A stretch of 64,000 bases of DNA, from contig OZ253455.1 in NCBI GenBank assembly GCA_965261195.1, forward strand, positions 1,984,001 through 2,048,000, in the 5' to 3' direction. How positions within the stretch are numbered: position 1 is the stretch's first letter; every line of letters starts with the position of its first letter. A program made the position numbers and the translations under genes. The notes beneath the pieces are model-generated. The model did not search any database, was not told where the DNA came from, and saw nothing but the letters and a program-made list of their open reading frames with translations. Positions 9,335 to 19,194 of the stretch are shown in pieces. The stretch comes from Bin87 sp965261195. Lineage in GTDB: Bacteria > Chloroflexota > Dehalococcoidia > Lucifugimonadales > UBA3495.

Positions 9335-9880
9335 CTAAAATCCGGTCGCGGCCCGCGGCTCGAACTTGGCGGCCAACGCCCGCAACAGAGGTGCAAAACG
9401 GGCCGAATCGTCCCTGAATGTGATGCTGTGTCGGCCCGGAATGGACCCATCCTCGTCCGGCATAACCTCGCAAGCCGGGTTGGGGTCAATCCCGTAGTCC
9501 AGCGCGATCCAGAGGGCATCGGAAGGGAAAAGCTCGCCGGCCCGGTCGGCCCACTCGACGGCCAGCACGTCGTCCCCGGCAGTGATTACGTCTTCGATCC
9601 CCAAGTCCCACGCCTCCGCCGGATGGTCAATCCGGTAGAGGTCAGTGTGATGCAGGGTCAACCTGCCCTGATAGCGGGTAACCAACACGAATGTAGGGCT
9701 GCGGGCGTAGCCGGGAACGCCAAGGCCGCGGGCGATGCCCTGAATCAAGCACGTTTTGCCGGCGCCCAGCGGCCCGGTCAGCAGATAGACGTCGCCGGGA
9801 TTGGCGTTCTCACCGATGACCAGTCCCACCGCACGGGTTTCGTCGGCAGTTTCGGTGTGGATTACAAGCGGAATTGACAT
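9335..9880 (-). CDS. tsaE: tRNA threonylcarbamoyladenosine biosynthesis ATPase TsaE
   Basis: 181 residues. This small P-loop ATPase binds the TsaB-TsaD dimer and resets it during t6A synthesis. The Walker A motif GPLGAGKT is at residues 36-43. SPTFVLVTRY and HTDLYRID follow at the expected places, and AVEWADRAGELFP is the usual late motif. It lies 5 bp after thiL and 2 bp before tsaB, in a thiL-tsaE-tsaB arrangement that recurs in several bacterial phyla. Confidence 0.94.
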   Translation of the reverse strand: MSIPLVIHTETADETRAVGLVIGENANPGDVYLLTGPLGAGKTCLIQGIARGLGVPGYARSPTFVLVTRYQGRLTLHHTDLYRIDHPAEAWDLGIEDVITAGDDVLAVEWADRAGELFPSDALWIALDYGIDPNPACEVMPDEDGSIPGRHSITFRDDSARFAPLLRALAAKFEPRAATGF

Positions 9881-9885
9881 AACTT

Positions 9886-10917
9886 CTAGCCGGCGGCCGG
9901 TTCAGCGTTGGCGAAGTGATCCCATCCGGAGCCTTTCCTGGATAGAGCGTTCCCCTGAGCGTCCACCACCGTAACCTGCCCCGGTGTTCCGGCGATTATT
10001 TCGCCGATGATGCACGCCGTTTGAATCGTGGCCATAGCGTTGGTCATGACTTCGGGGGGTGCGGTAAACAGCAGGACATAGTCTTCTCCGCCGTACAACG
10101 CCAACTCCTGCCAATCATCGGGATAGGTTTCTTTGAGAGCGTCGGGAACTGCAACCCGGTCAACCATTATACGGGCCGCGACTCGGCTGCTGGCGCACAG
10201 TTTGCCCAAATCATCGGCCAGACCGTCGCTAACATCCATGGCGACTCCCACCCCGGCGGCGATCAGCGCCCGTCCCTCGGCGATGTGCGGACGTGGCCGG
10301 CGATGCAACCCGGCCAGCGTGGTCGCGGCCTTGCCATCGGCGCTGGCGCCGGCCAGCAGCAGTTTCAACCCACCGGCGGATCCGCCCACCGGCCCGGTTA
10401 TAGCCACCTGGTGTCCGGGTTGGGCAGCCGAACGGAGCATCGGCGCGTCTCTGGAAATGCCGGTCAGGGCGACGGTTACGAAAATCACCGGGGAGCTGAC
10501 CATATCGCCACCGATGATTTGAGCGCCGTACTCGCCGCAGATTTCGGACATACCGGCGTACAATTCCGCGACATCGGCCACCGGCGTATCGGAGGGAAGT
10601 CCCAGGGTAACCAACGCCCAGGCTGGCGCTCCCCCCATGGCGGCAATATCGCTGATGTTGGACGCCAGCGCCTTCCAACCCAAGTCCCGCCAGGGCGTGG
10701 TATGGGATGTGAAATGCACGCCGTCCACCATGGTGTCGGTGGTGTAGAACTCGGTGAGCGTACCGCCAGCAAAGGTGCAGGCGGCGGCATCGTCGCCATT
10801 TTCCACAGTCAGGCGGTAGCCGTCTGCGCCGGCCGACTCCGGTGGGACAATGGAGGATCGTGTCCATTGCTGGATTAGTTCAATCAGGCCGAATTCGCCC
10901 AAATCAGAGATGCGCAT
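9886..10917 (-). CDS. thiL: Thiamine-monophosphate kinase
   Basis: 343 residues. ThiL phosphorylates thiamine monophosphate to the active cofactor thiamine diphosphate. It opens with MRISDLGEFGLIELI. The metal and ATP-binding acidic loops NGDDAAA (about residue 40), TTDTMVDGVHF and SNISDIAAMGG follow. IIGGDMVSS and AMDVSDGLADDLG near residue 215 are also as expected, with GGEDYVLLFT late in the chain. It is the first gene of a tight operon with tsaE and tsaB. The 16S rRNA gene ends about 360 bp upstream, in the same orientation. Confidence 0.93.
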   Translation of the reverse strand: MRISDLGEFGLIELIQQWTRSSIVPPESAGADGYRLTVENGDDAAACTFAGGTLTEFYTTDTMVDGVHFTSHTTPWRDLGWKALASNISDIAAMGGAPAWALVTLGLPSDTPVADVAELYAGMSEICGEYGAQIIGGDMVSSPVIFVTVALTGISRDAPMLRSAAQPGHQVAITGPVGGSAGGLKLLLAGASADGKAATTLAGLHRRPRPHIAEGRALIAAGVGVAMDVSDGLADDLGKLCASSRVAARIMVDRVAVPDALKETYPDDWQELALYGGEDYVLLFTAPPEVMTNAMATIQTACIIGEIIAGTPGQVTVVDAQGNALSRKGSGWDHFANAEPAAG

Positions 10918-12792
<1,875 letters not shown>

Positions 12793-12883
12793 GAACCTTA
12801 CTCTTACTTCCTTCCACTATTCAACTGTTAAGGTGCCTTGGTTCACCGGAGGTCAAAACCGTCAACGGCGACTTACTTCGGTA

Positions 12884-12912
12884 ACAATACTCCATTTGCC
12901 AGCCCTTGTCAA
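12884..12912 (-). promoter_or_regulatory. Sigma-70-type promoter of the 16S rRNA gene
   Basis: On the minus strand TTGACA (12912-12907) is followed after exactly 17 bases by TATTGT (12889-12884). The predicted start would be near 12876, giving a leader of about 85 nt before the mature 16S RNA. It is a consensus -35, a near-consensus -10 and an optimal spacer, as expected for an rRNA promoter. Confidence 0.72.
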
Positions 12913-13154
12913 CAACTACTTTGCACCGAATTTGCATTTCTGAATCAGCAGCCGCGACCAGCATCGCGCCGACCAGGGGATTGGTACTGAACTTTGGGCT
13001 CCCACGGGCCAACTGCTACTGCGGATTGGCCGGTGAATGGCCGTTCCAGGCGATAACCCCGGCGTGGATGCAGCCACCGCTGGAGGAATTCAGTGGAGCA
13101 TTCCGGCGTCCCGGCAGCGACACCTACACGCCGCCGCCGCGCCGCACATCTTCC

Positions 13155-13202
13155 GTGGGACAGACCCCGTGTGGGACAGACCCCGTGTGGCACAGACCCC
13201 GT
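13155..13202 (+). repeat. 16-bp tandem repeat, three copies
   Basis: The unit gtgggacagaccccgt occurs at 13155, 13171 and, with one change (gtggcacagaccccgt), at 13187. A degenerate copy begins at 13211. The array is intergenic, upstream of the 16S promoter. Confidence 0.8.
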
Positions 13203-13283
13203 GGCAGACCGTGGGACAGATTCCCGCCGCAGTCAGCACGGCGCACCGTTCAACCAACTGGAACCGTTGGCGTGCGCCGTCTA

Positions 13284-13317
13284 CTAACCTAACGTTGCCG
13301 CTAACCTAACGTTGCCG
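13284..13317 (+). repeat. 17-bp direct repeat, two perfect copies
   Basis: ctaacctaacgttgccg is repeated head to tail with no spacer, between the rRNA upstream region and the end of the rhodanese gene. Confidence 0.85.
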
Positions 13318-13351
13318 CGGGATTGGCGGGCCCGGCGAGTCGGGAGGGATT

Positions 13352-14128
13352 TCAGAGGGCAACCGGATGGTCGCTGTCCATCCACTCCGCGAACGATCCG
13401 TCGTAAAGGCGGACGTTGTAGCCGGCCTGTTTCATGGCCAGGTAGGACAGTGCGGCCCGGACCCCGCTGCGACAGTAGGCCACCACTGGGTCCGGAGCGG
13501 TTATGCCCAAGCCCGCCAACCGCTCCTGGAGCAAAGCCGGGTCGATCAATAGTTTTCCGTCTTCCCCGGCAAATTGGGAGTGCGGGAGGTTGACTGCGCC
13601 GGGAATGTGGCCTGGCCGATGGTCCATTTCCAGTTCACCACGAAATTCTTCGGGAGACCGGGCATCCAGGAGTTTTGCGTTCCCGGAGTTGGCGACATCG
13701 TCCAACGTGGCCCGCGCGGCTGGATTCAGGCGATGGGTGAACGGTTTGGGCACGGTGGGGACGGGCCGGTAAAGCACTTCCCGGCCTGCGTCCTTCCAGA
13801 CTTCGTAGCGCACATCCATGATGCGGATGTCATCGCGTCCCAGGTATTCCAGCGCCCAGGCGGCCATGGCAGCGTTGCGGCCATCCTGGTGGTCGTAGAG
13901 CGCCGGGATCACGTCGTCGCCGAGGCCCACGGCGCCGAACGCGGCGGCGAGCTGTTCCGGCGGGCCGAGGCGTCCGTCCGGAGCCTGCAACTTCTTGAAG
14001 GGTACGCTGACGGCTCCCCTCAGATGACCCATCAAATACCGCATCGCCGACCTGGGATCGATAATCAGAAACCCCGGCCGGCCAATGTGGTCGGCGACCC
14101 AATCAGCCGAGACGAGCGTGGCCATCAC
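13352..14128 (-). CDS. Two-domain rhodanese, thiosulfate/3-mercaptopyruvate sulfurtransferase
   Basis: 258 residues with two rhodanese domains. The N-terminal one (LIIDPRSAMRYLMGHLRGAV) is the usual inactive partner: its loop reads YDHQDGRNA with no cysteine. The C-terminal domain has LLDARSPEEFRG, HIPGAVNLPHSQF and the active loop VAYCRSGVRAAL with Cys219, which carries the persulfide. These enzymes move sulfane sulfur from thiosulfate or 3-mercaptopyruvate to acceptors such as cyanide or thiols. The start overlaps the stop of the upstream OsmC-like gene by 4 bases, so the two are co-translated. Confidence 0.9.
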   Translation of the reverse strand: MMATLVSADWVADHIGRPGFLIIDPRSAMRYLMGHLRGAVSVPFKKLQAPDGRLGPPEQLAAAFGAVGLGDDVIPALYDHQDGRNAAMAAWALEYLGRDDIRIMDVRYEVWKDAGREVLYRPVPTVPKPFTHRLNPAARATLDDVANSGNAKLLDARSPEEFRGELEMDHRPGHIPGAVNLPHSQFAGEDGKLLIDPALLQERLAGLGITAPDPVVAYCRSGVRAALSYLAMKQAGYNVRLYDGSFAEWMDSDHPVAL

Positions 14129-14658
14129 CCGACCGCTTCAAAGTCAGTCTCGACCGATGTTGCGTTGGCCACCGACTGAGTTACCGGGGAGCCTTCCACT
14201 GCGAGGCGCCAAATTTCGCGCAGGGTTGCCTCATCGGCATCGGCGCGCACGAAGCACTTGGCCGAAATTTTCCCGTAGCCCGGGTTTCCTTCGTCCTCGA
14301 CGCCGGCCCACTTGCGGATATTATCGAAATACCCTTCGACGGCCACTTCGAGGTCGTGAATGCGAACGCCCTGTTTGGTGGCATTGACCACGAAGCCGAC
14401 GGTCATGCAACTGCCGATGGCAGACAGCAGCTGCTCGTGGGCGCTGGCGGCCACATCGGTAGCGGTCAGATCGCCGGGTTCGTCCATGTCCACCTGGTGG
14501 TTGCGCATATAGGCGCGGGCGCGCATCCCATCCTGCCAGACCACTCGCGATTTCCACGGCCCGGTTACTGCTTTGAAAACCTCCGGGTCTCGGAAGGAAT
14601 CGAGTACCTCAGCGAGTTTCTCGCGAGGCAGGCCGTTCAGGTTCCCTTCTTGCGTCAT
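14125..14658 (-). CDS. OsmC/Ohr-family protein
   Basis: 177 residues from the ATG at 14658, which has AGGAG 8 bases upstream; the frame is open further up but without family similarity. OsmC/Ohr proteins reduce organic hydroperoxides using two cysteines. Here the first is present (LLSAIGSCMTVGF, Cys84). At the position where peroxidases have a CP motif the sequence reads EGSPVTQSV, so the second cysteine appears to be serine. It may therefore not be a classical peroxidase. Its 4-base overlap with the rhodanese gene suggests a shared role in sulfur or thiol chemistry, which is inference. Confidence 0.82.
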   Translation of the reverse strand: MTQEGNLNGLPREKLAEVLDSFRDPEVFKAVTGPWKSRVVWQDGMRARAYMRNHQVDMDEPGDLTATDVAASAHEQLLSAIGSCMTVGFVVNATKQGVRIHDLEVAVEGYFDNIRKWAGVEDEGNPGYGKISAKCFVRADADEATLREIWRLAVEGSPVTQSVANATSVETDFEAVG

Positions 14659-14747
14659 GTCCAGCTCCTCTTGGCCGTTTCGTGCTTGCTCAACCAGTGC
14701 TTGCTCAACCGGAACTTCGTGCGCCCGGGCTTTTCGTGTGCCCGGGC

Positions 14748-15911
14748 TTACTGATACTCGGCCCGCAGCAATTCGGCGGCTTCGGCGATTACTTTCATTT
14801 TCAGGGACGCCATTTCGTGGGTATTCACATTGCGTTCGGCGAACGTTCCGAAACCGCAATCCGGGTTGAGGTAAATCTTGTCCGGGTCGAAGTATTGCAG
14901 CAGTTCTTTGACGCGGGCCACGATCTGCTCCGGTGGCTCAATGTCATCCGTGCGGGGATTGACCACGCCCAAGCCGATTTCTTTCTCGTTGCTGTATTCC
15001 TTGAACACTTCCATCTCCCCGGCGCGGGGAGTGGCGCACTCCAGAACCAGCTGATCAATGTTCATCTGCGTGAGATAGGGAAGCATTGGCCCATAGTTGC
15101 CGGTCAGCAGCACATCTTCGCGGCGACTCCAGTTGCCCCGGCAGATATGCACACCGGTTTTGATGCCGGTGATGCCAGCAGTGGTCTCGTTCATCAACCG
15201 CACCGCAAACTCCAGTTCATCGGTGGGGTCGCGTCGGTTGGGCAAGGCGGCGCACATGAAAGTCTCGGTGCTTTCTTCGCCGAACACGACCTGGCTCAGG
15301 ATGGGCTCGTCCAACTGGACGAAGTCACAGCCCTGGTCGCGCAGGGCGATAATTTCTTCCCTGAGGATGGCAACAACGTCTTCGGCCAGATCTTCGGGAT
15401 TGGGGTACACCCGGTCAGACAGTCCCTCGAACCAGCTGGAGCGAGTCAGCATATACGGCCCCGGCAGCGGAATCTTAATGGCCCGATCCGTATGTTCGCG
15501 CAGGAAGGCCAACTCGTCCTGAGCCAATCCCTGCCGCTTGCCGATGCGATCAACCACGATGGGACTCTTAATGGCGAAAGATGGCACGTCCAGCGCGCGC
15601 AGCACCTCTTCCATGCGGGCGCGGTCCTTGGAGTAGTCCAACAGCTCCGATACTTTCATCAGTTTCATACCGGTGAGTTTGTCAACCGCGAAGGAATAGA
15701 AATTGTCCCGGCGCTGTTCCCCGTCACTGAGGATGTCCACTCCGGCTTGCTCCTGGGCGCGAATGCACTCCAGAACTTCGCCGTCAGCCACCTGGTTGAA
15801 TTCCGCCAACGTGATGTCGCCGGCTTCCTTGCTGCGCAGCGCGCGCACCAATTCCGTGGAGCGAGGCCAACTCCCGACCACAGTTACCGGGAACAGAGGG
15901 ATGTCCGCCAT
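14748..15911 (-). CDS. Core MetE-type (cobalamin-independent methionine synthase C-terminal) methyltransferase
   Basis: 387 residues, about half of the classical 750-residue MetE and matching only its C-terminal zinc barrel. Visible landmarks are TVVGSWPRSTELVRA at the start, LSDGEQRR, FVQLDEPIL, the zinc ligands in GVHICRGN and PDCGFGT, and the linking VLECATPRAGE. Full MetE uses methyl-tetrahydrofolate polyglutamate; short core-MetE proteins (known from Dehalococcoides and archaea) are thought to take the methyl group from a corrinoid protein instead. The methyl donor here is not shown by the sequence. It stands alone on the minus strand. Confidence 0.88.
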   Translation of the reverse strand: MADIPLFPVTVVGSWPRSTELVRALRSKEAGDITLAEFNQVADGEVLECIRAQEQAGVDILSDGEQRRDNFYSFAVDKLTGMKLMKVSELLDYSKDRARMEEVLRALDVPSFAIKSPIVVDRIGKRQGLAQDELAFLREHTDRAIKIPLPGPYMLTRSSWFEGLSDRVYPNPEDLAEDVVAILREEIIALRDQGCDFVQLDEPILSQVVFGEESTETFMCAALPNRRDPTDELEFAVRLMNETTAGITGIKTGVHICRGNWSRREDVLLTGNYGPMLPYLTQMNIDQLVLECATPRAGEMEVFKEYSNEKEIGLGVVNPRTDDIEPPEQIVARVKELLQYFDPDKIYLNPDCGFGTFAERNVNTHEMASLKMKVIAEAAELLRAEYQ

Positions 15912-16120
15912 TCAGATTCCTCCTTAGGGTTACGTGAGGGTTGCGTGTGATTACCGTTCCAACACAACGGATTCCTGCCTCGGCTCACCCCGAAGTCCTC
16001 GAAACCGGGTGCGTCTATAATGTACTCAAAATCCAGGACGAACACAAACGGGCATAGACGGCGGAAACCTCCGTACACTCATACACGGGTAGGCTTCCGC
16101 AACTGCCCGGTGCAACTGTG

Positions 16121-16252
16121 CGTACCCGCTTTGTAATTGCTACGTACCCACTTTGTCATTACCACGTACCCCCTTTGTCATTACCACGTACCCACTTTGT
16201 AATTGCTACGTACCCGCTTTGTCATTGCTACGTACCCACTTTGTCATTGCGA
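16121..16252 (+). repeat. 22-bp tandem repeat, six copies
   Basis: The unit cgtacccactttgtcattgc plus two bases repeats with an exact 22-bp period at 16121, 16143, 16165, 16187, 16209 and 16231. Variation is limited to a few positions (ccgctt/ccactt/ccccctt; tgtaatt/tgtcatt; gcta/acca). There are no spacers, so it is not a CRISPR array. The last copy runs directly into the ttgcgaggagcg repeat, suggesting that the array grew from the edge of that intergenic repeat. Confidence 0.93.
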
Positions 16253-16352
16253 GGAGCGCCCCCTCATCCCGAGCTGGTCGAGGGACCCGGCAATCTCGAT
16301 GCGGTTGAACACACGTCCGCGAACCACCGTTGCTACGGCGACGAGATTGCCG

Positions 16353-16466
16353 GTAACTGTTCAGACTTGAGGGTAGCTCCGGCTTTTCCGACTGGTATTG
16401 GATTGGTGGCCAAGCCCGGAATCTGTTTTGCAAGCCGACCCCGTCCCCTCAAACGTGAACCGTTCA
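16353..16466 (+). mobile_element. Degenerate MITE (copy A) with IS66-type left end
   Basis: It begins with gtaactgttcagacttg, identical to the left end of the 114-bp element at 38739. It shares the interior block tgcaagccgaccccgtcc and the right-hand ctcaaacgtgaac. The last bases of the right end are altered (cgttca in place of agttac) and no target duplication is visible, so this copy looks old and immobile. Confidence 0.6.
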
Positions 16467-16587
16467 TACCGTTGCAGAATTTGCAATATCGTAAATTTGT
16501 AATATCGTATAGGATATGCCAATGGTATCGGGTTGCCATCGGAGCGATCCGAAATTTCACATCCGCAAAACATTAAGGAGAATTTAA

Positions 16588-17013
16588 TTGGCAGACCTGC
16601 CCAGCGAAAAAGCCATCCAACGAATGCGCCTGTTCATCGACCGTTACTGCGAGAAATCAGGCACCTACACCCACCCGGGCGAGGGCATCACCGAAGCGGT
16701 AGTCTTGGGACTGGCCCAAAACGTTGATGACATCGGCCGGCCGCTTTGTCCCTGCCGCTTTTATCCCGACAAGACAGAAGAGATTCAGCACCGCACGTGG
16801 ATCTGCGCCTGCGACGATATGCAGATTTACAAATACTGCCACTGCCTGCTGTTTGTGGACAAAGACGGGGCGCCCATCACCGAATACCTCCCGGAAGACC
16901 ACGAAGGTCGTGCAATCTACGGCTTGGTGAAAGATCCAAATCCGGACAAAGGTCGCCCCCTTCGGAACAAAGCCGAGGAACGAGAGCAGGAGCGCAAGGA
17001 ACGGCCCTCCTAA
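16588..17013 (+). CDS. ftrB: Ferredoxin-thioredoxin reductase, catalytic (beta) subunit
   Basis: 141 residues starting at TTG, chosen because AAGGAG lies 8 bases upstream. FTR takes one electron at a time from ferredoxin and reduces the thioredoxin disulfide with a 4Fe-4S cluster next to a redox disulfide. All six key cysteines are present as three CxC pairs: CPC (54, 56), CAC (73, 75) and CHC (84, 86), in the contexts RPLCPCRFYPDK, TWICACDDM and KYCHCLLF. No variable alpha subunit is adjacent, as is usual in non-photosynthetic bacteria. The tail is charged and likely disordered. Confidence 0.92.
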   Translation: MADLPSEKAIQRMRLFIDRYCEKSGTYTHPGEGITEAVVLGLAQNVDDIGRPLCPCRFYPDKTEEIQHRTWICACDDMQIYKYCHCLLFVDKDGAPITEYLPEDHEGRAIYGLVKDPNPDKGRPLRNKAEEREQERKERPS

Positions 17014-17015
17014 TA

Positions 17016-17285
17016 CCTGCATCGCCGCGCGCCCGCCGTCAATAACGAGCTCGCTGCCAGTCATGCAAGAGGCGTCGTCCGACGCCAGGAAAAGCATGGC
17101 GCAGGCAATGTCCTCCGGCTGACCCAGCGCCCCAGCGGGGTGCGGCTCCGGCAGTCTTCCCGACCCTCGCCGGCCGGCAGGTCGGCGGTTAGGTCGGCCT
17201 CGATGGCGCCGGGGTGGACGCTGTTGCACCGGATGCCCTCGGCGGCGTACTGGAGCAGTTGCCACGATTGCCCAATACGGTGCTT
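17016..17285 (-). pseudogene. Short-chain dehydrogenase remnant (C-terminal part)
   Basis: Minus-strand reading gives two SDR blocks in different frames: AAEGIRCNSVHPGAIEADL, then PEDIACAMLFLASDDASCMTG with SELVIDGG after it. These are the substrate-loop and C-terminal motifs of a classical SDR. The catalytic and nucleotide-binding parts are missing; the 15-bp repeat array begins where they should continue. A frameshift separates the blocks. This is a decayed fragment and unlikely to encode a product. Confidence 0.65.
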
Positions 17286-17309
17286 GCTGCGGGCCAGTGC
17301 GGATCAATC

Positions 17310-17398
17310 ATCGTTGCTACGACCATCGTTGCTACGACCATCGTTGCTACAACCATCGTTGCTACAACCATCGTTGCTACGACTATCGTGCTACGACG
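17310..17398 (+). repeat. 15-bp tandem repeat, six copies
   Basis: atcgttgctacgacc repeats at 17310, 17325, 17340, 17355, 17370 and 17385 (the last copy lacks one base), with acgacc/acaacc/acgact variation. It sits between the truncated SDR remnant and the end of the MFS gene. Confidence 0.93.
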
Positions 17399-17421
17399 GC
17401 GAACGTGGCGGTGTCATCGCC

Positions 17422-18672
17422 TTACAACGCAACTCGTTGCGACTGGTCGGGCAGCGCTGGCCGTCGTGTGGTCGCCAGGAGCACTGCGGCCGCAAGCGAG
17501 ACCAACGCCAGGGCCAGGAAAGCTCCCTGGTACGTTCCGGTCCGGTCGAAGGCGACCGCAGAGCCCAGCGGCCCAACCGCGAAGCCAACGACCTGCGCCG
17601 CCCGGCTCAGCCCGAAGATGCTGCCCAGTGACCTTCGTCCGTAGTAACTGGCCCACATCAATGGAGCCAGTGTGTTCACGCCGCTGCCAACCGACCCTTG
17701 CAAAACGGCGAACAGATACGTTTCGGGCAGTGTGTCCGCTCTCATCAGTACCCACATACTGACTGCGCCGAGCGCGTAAGACAGGGTCAACAGCAGCTTG
17801 GCGGATACTTTCTCCGCCACGACGCCACATACTAACGCCGCGCAAGCTCCGGATACCGACATGACGCTGACCGCTCCCACTGCCGCTCCAGCGGTTAGAC
17901 CTTGCTGGATGAGGTGCGGCACCAGGTGCAGCCCAATGCCCGATGTCGCCGTGCTGACCAGGAACAACGAAACCAGTATCAACCAGAAGGCCGGCGTCCT
18001 GACGACTGCGCTCAAAGGCAATGACTGCTCATCCCTCTGCAATTCGGCTTGGTCGCCGGATTGCGTCCGGCCTGGGTCGCCGTCGAGGGCCAGGCCAAGG
18101 TCCTCAGGTTGTCGTCGAATAACCAGCGCCGACGGGATCAAGCCTACGCAGAGCATCACCCCGGCCAGCACGATCCAGGCCGGTCTCCAACCCCAACTGC
18201 CAATGATCAGCTGCACTATTGGCGCTACTACCACTATGCCCAGGAAGCCGCCAAAGGACACCAATCCGGTCGCCCGGCCCCGATACCTCAAGAACCATTT
18301 GCTCGCAGTAACCGAAGCGCCGATCTGAATGAGTCCTTGATCTGCGATTCTGATCAGGGTGAATGCAACGTAGAAGCCCAAAAGGGTTTGCGCGGTTGAC
18401 AGGTACAGACAGCCCAGAACCACCACGCATCCCCCAACTACCAGAATGATCCGGGATCCGAAGCGGTCCACCAGGCTGCCGCTGAAAGGAGCCAGAATTG
18501 CGCCCAAAATTGCGCCCAGGCTGGTAGCGCCGGCCATTTCCGTGCGGTTCCAGCCGAATTCCTGGCTCATGGGGATTACAAACACGGTGAGGATGCCGAT
18601 GGCGGTGGCGGCGTTGGCAAACTGGATTCCAGCGCCGGCGGCGGCAACCCACCATCCATAATAGACGCGCAT
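17422..18672 (-). CDS. Major facilitator superfamily transporter (oxalate/formate antiporter-like)
   Basis: 416 residues with about 12 hydrophobic segments in two bundles of six. It starts MRVYYGWWVAAAGAGIQFANA, which resembles the MCP/oxalate-formate antiporter group of MFS carriers. The loop between helices 2 and 3 reads GSLVDRFGSR, the MFS signature, and the middle loop (about residues 195-220) is charged and hydrophilic. The substrate cannot be told from sequence. It stands alone between a repeat array and a 520-bp spacer. No operon partner is visible. Confidence 0.86.
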   Translation of the reverse strand: MRVYYGWWVAAAGAGIQFANAATAIGILTVFVIPMSQEFGWNRTEMAGATSLGAILGAILAPFSGSLVDRFGSRIILVVGGCVVVLGCLYLSTAQTLLGFYVAFTLIRIADQGLIQIGASVTASKWFLRYRGRATGLVSFGGFLGIVVVAPIVQLIIGSWGWRPAWIVLAGVMLCVGLIPSALVIRRQPEDLGLALDGDPGRTQSGDQAELQRDEQSLPLSAVVRTPAFWLILVSLFLVSTATSGIGLHLVPHLIQQGLTAGAAVGAVSVMSVSGACAALVCGVVAEKVSAKLLLTLSYALGAVSMWVLMRADTLPETYLFAVLQGSVGSGVNTLAPLMWASYYGRRSLGSIFGLSRAAQVVGFAVGPLGSAVAFDRTGTYQGAFLALALVSLAAAVLLATTRRPALPDQSQRVAL

Positions 18673-19194
18673 GGGTTAGGCCCTTACCTGCTCGATCTGG
18701 ATAAACTGGTTGGGTCGGGTTGGGCCGGTGGCCGAACCCCTTGCTTCTCAGCTACTCTAACAGAGCCGCCTCGCGTTACTCCCCTCGCGTTACTCCCTTC
18801 CTGTCCCGTTGACGCGCCGATTGATGCGCCGACGCATTAATGCGCCGGTTGCGGTGCGTAGCCAACCCGACTTTTGCTGTTCTCACTGGCCGGCGTAGTA
18901 CACCCGGCAGGAGGCCCGAAGAGGGAATATCGATGATCAACGACGACTACCCCCTGATGGTGATACCATACGGCCAGCCCAAGACGGGTGGCTATCCGAT
19001 GAGTCAGGCCGGGTCACGGCCTCGAGCCGCTCGGCTGGCATTGAGTTACCGATAGATGGAATTCACCAGTACCCAAAAGTATCGAGCAGACTCACCGGAA
19101 AGGTTTGACAGGAAAGATTTGGCAGGAAAGGCCTGGAAGGTTGCTCGAAGTCGATATTGAACTTGACCGATTTTGAAAAGGAAGGGGATCAACG
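18673..19194. other. Spacer upstream of the MFS gene; possible tiny ORF
   Basis: A 522-bp gap with short internal repeats (gcgttactccc twice near 18773; gatgcgccgacgcattaatgcgcc near 18822). A 40-codon frame (18933-19055, MINDDYPLMVIPYGQPKTGG at its start) has GAGGG upstream of its ATG but no recognisable relatives, so I do not call it a gene. Confidence 0.4.

Larger units (their letters stand above)
12793..13351. other. Upstream region of 16S rRNA with promoter and short tandem repeats
   Basis: This 559-bp stretch has no supportable gene. It contains the rRNA promoter (12884-12912), a 16-bp unit repeated three times (13155-13202) with a fourth partial copy near 13211, and a 17-bp unit repeated twice (13284-13317). 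Open frames across the repeats look like chance GC-rich frames. Confidence 0.6.
15912..16587. other. Repeat-rich intergenic region before ftrB
   Basis: A 676-bp gap with no gene I can support. It holds a six-copy 22-bp array (16121-16252), a repeat-type segment that starts ttgcgaggagcg and contains gagctggtcgaggga, and a degenerate MITE (16353-16466). A TATAAT-like box (tataatgtac, 16016) has no obvious downstream gene on the plus strand. Confidence 0.6.

Noticed and set aside
12906..13292. Open frames over the repeats upstream of 16S
   Set aside because: They cross the rRNA promoter and tandem repeats, and have no protein-like features.
16121..16252. Possible CRISPR array
   Set aside because: The 22-bp units are directly adjacent with no unique spacers and no cas genes are present; it is a plain tandem repeat.
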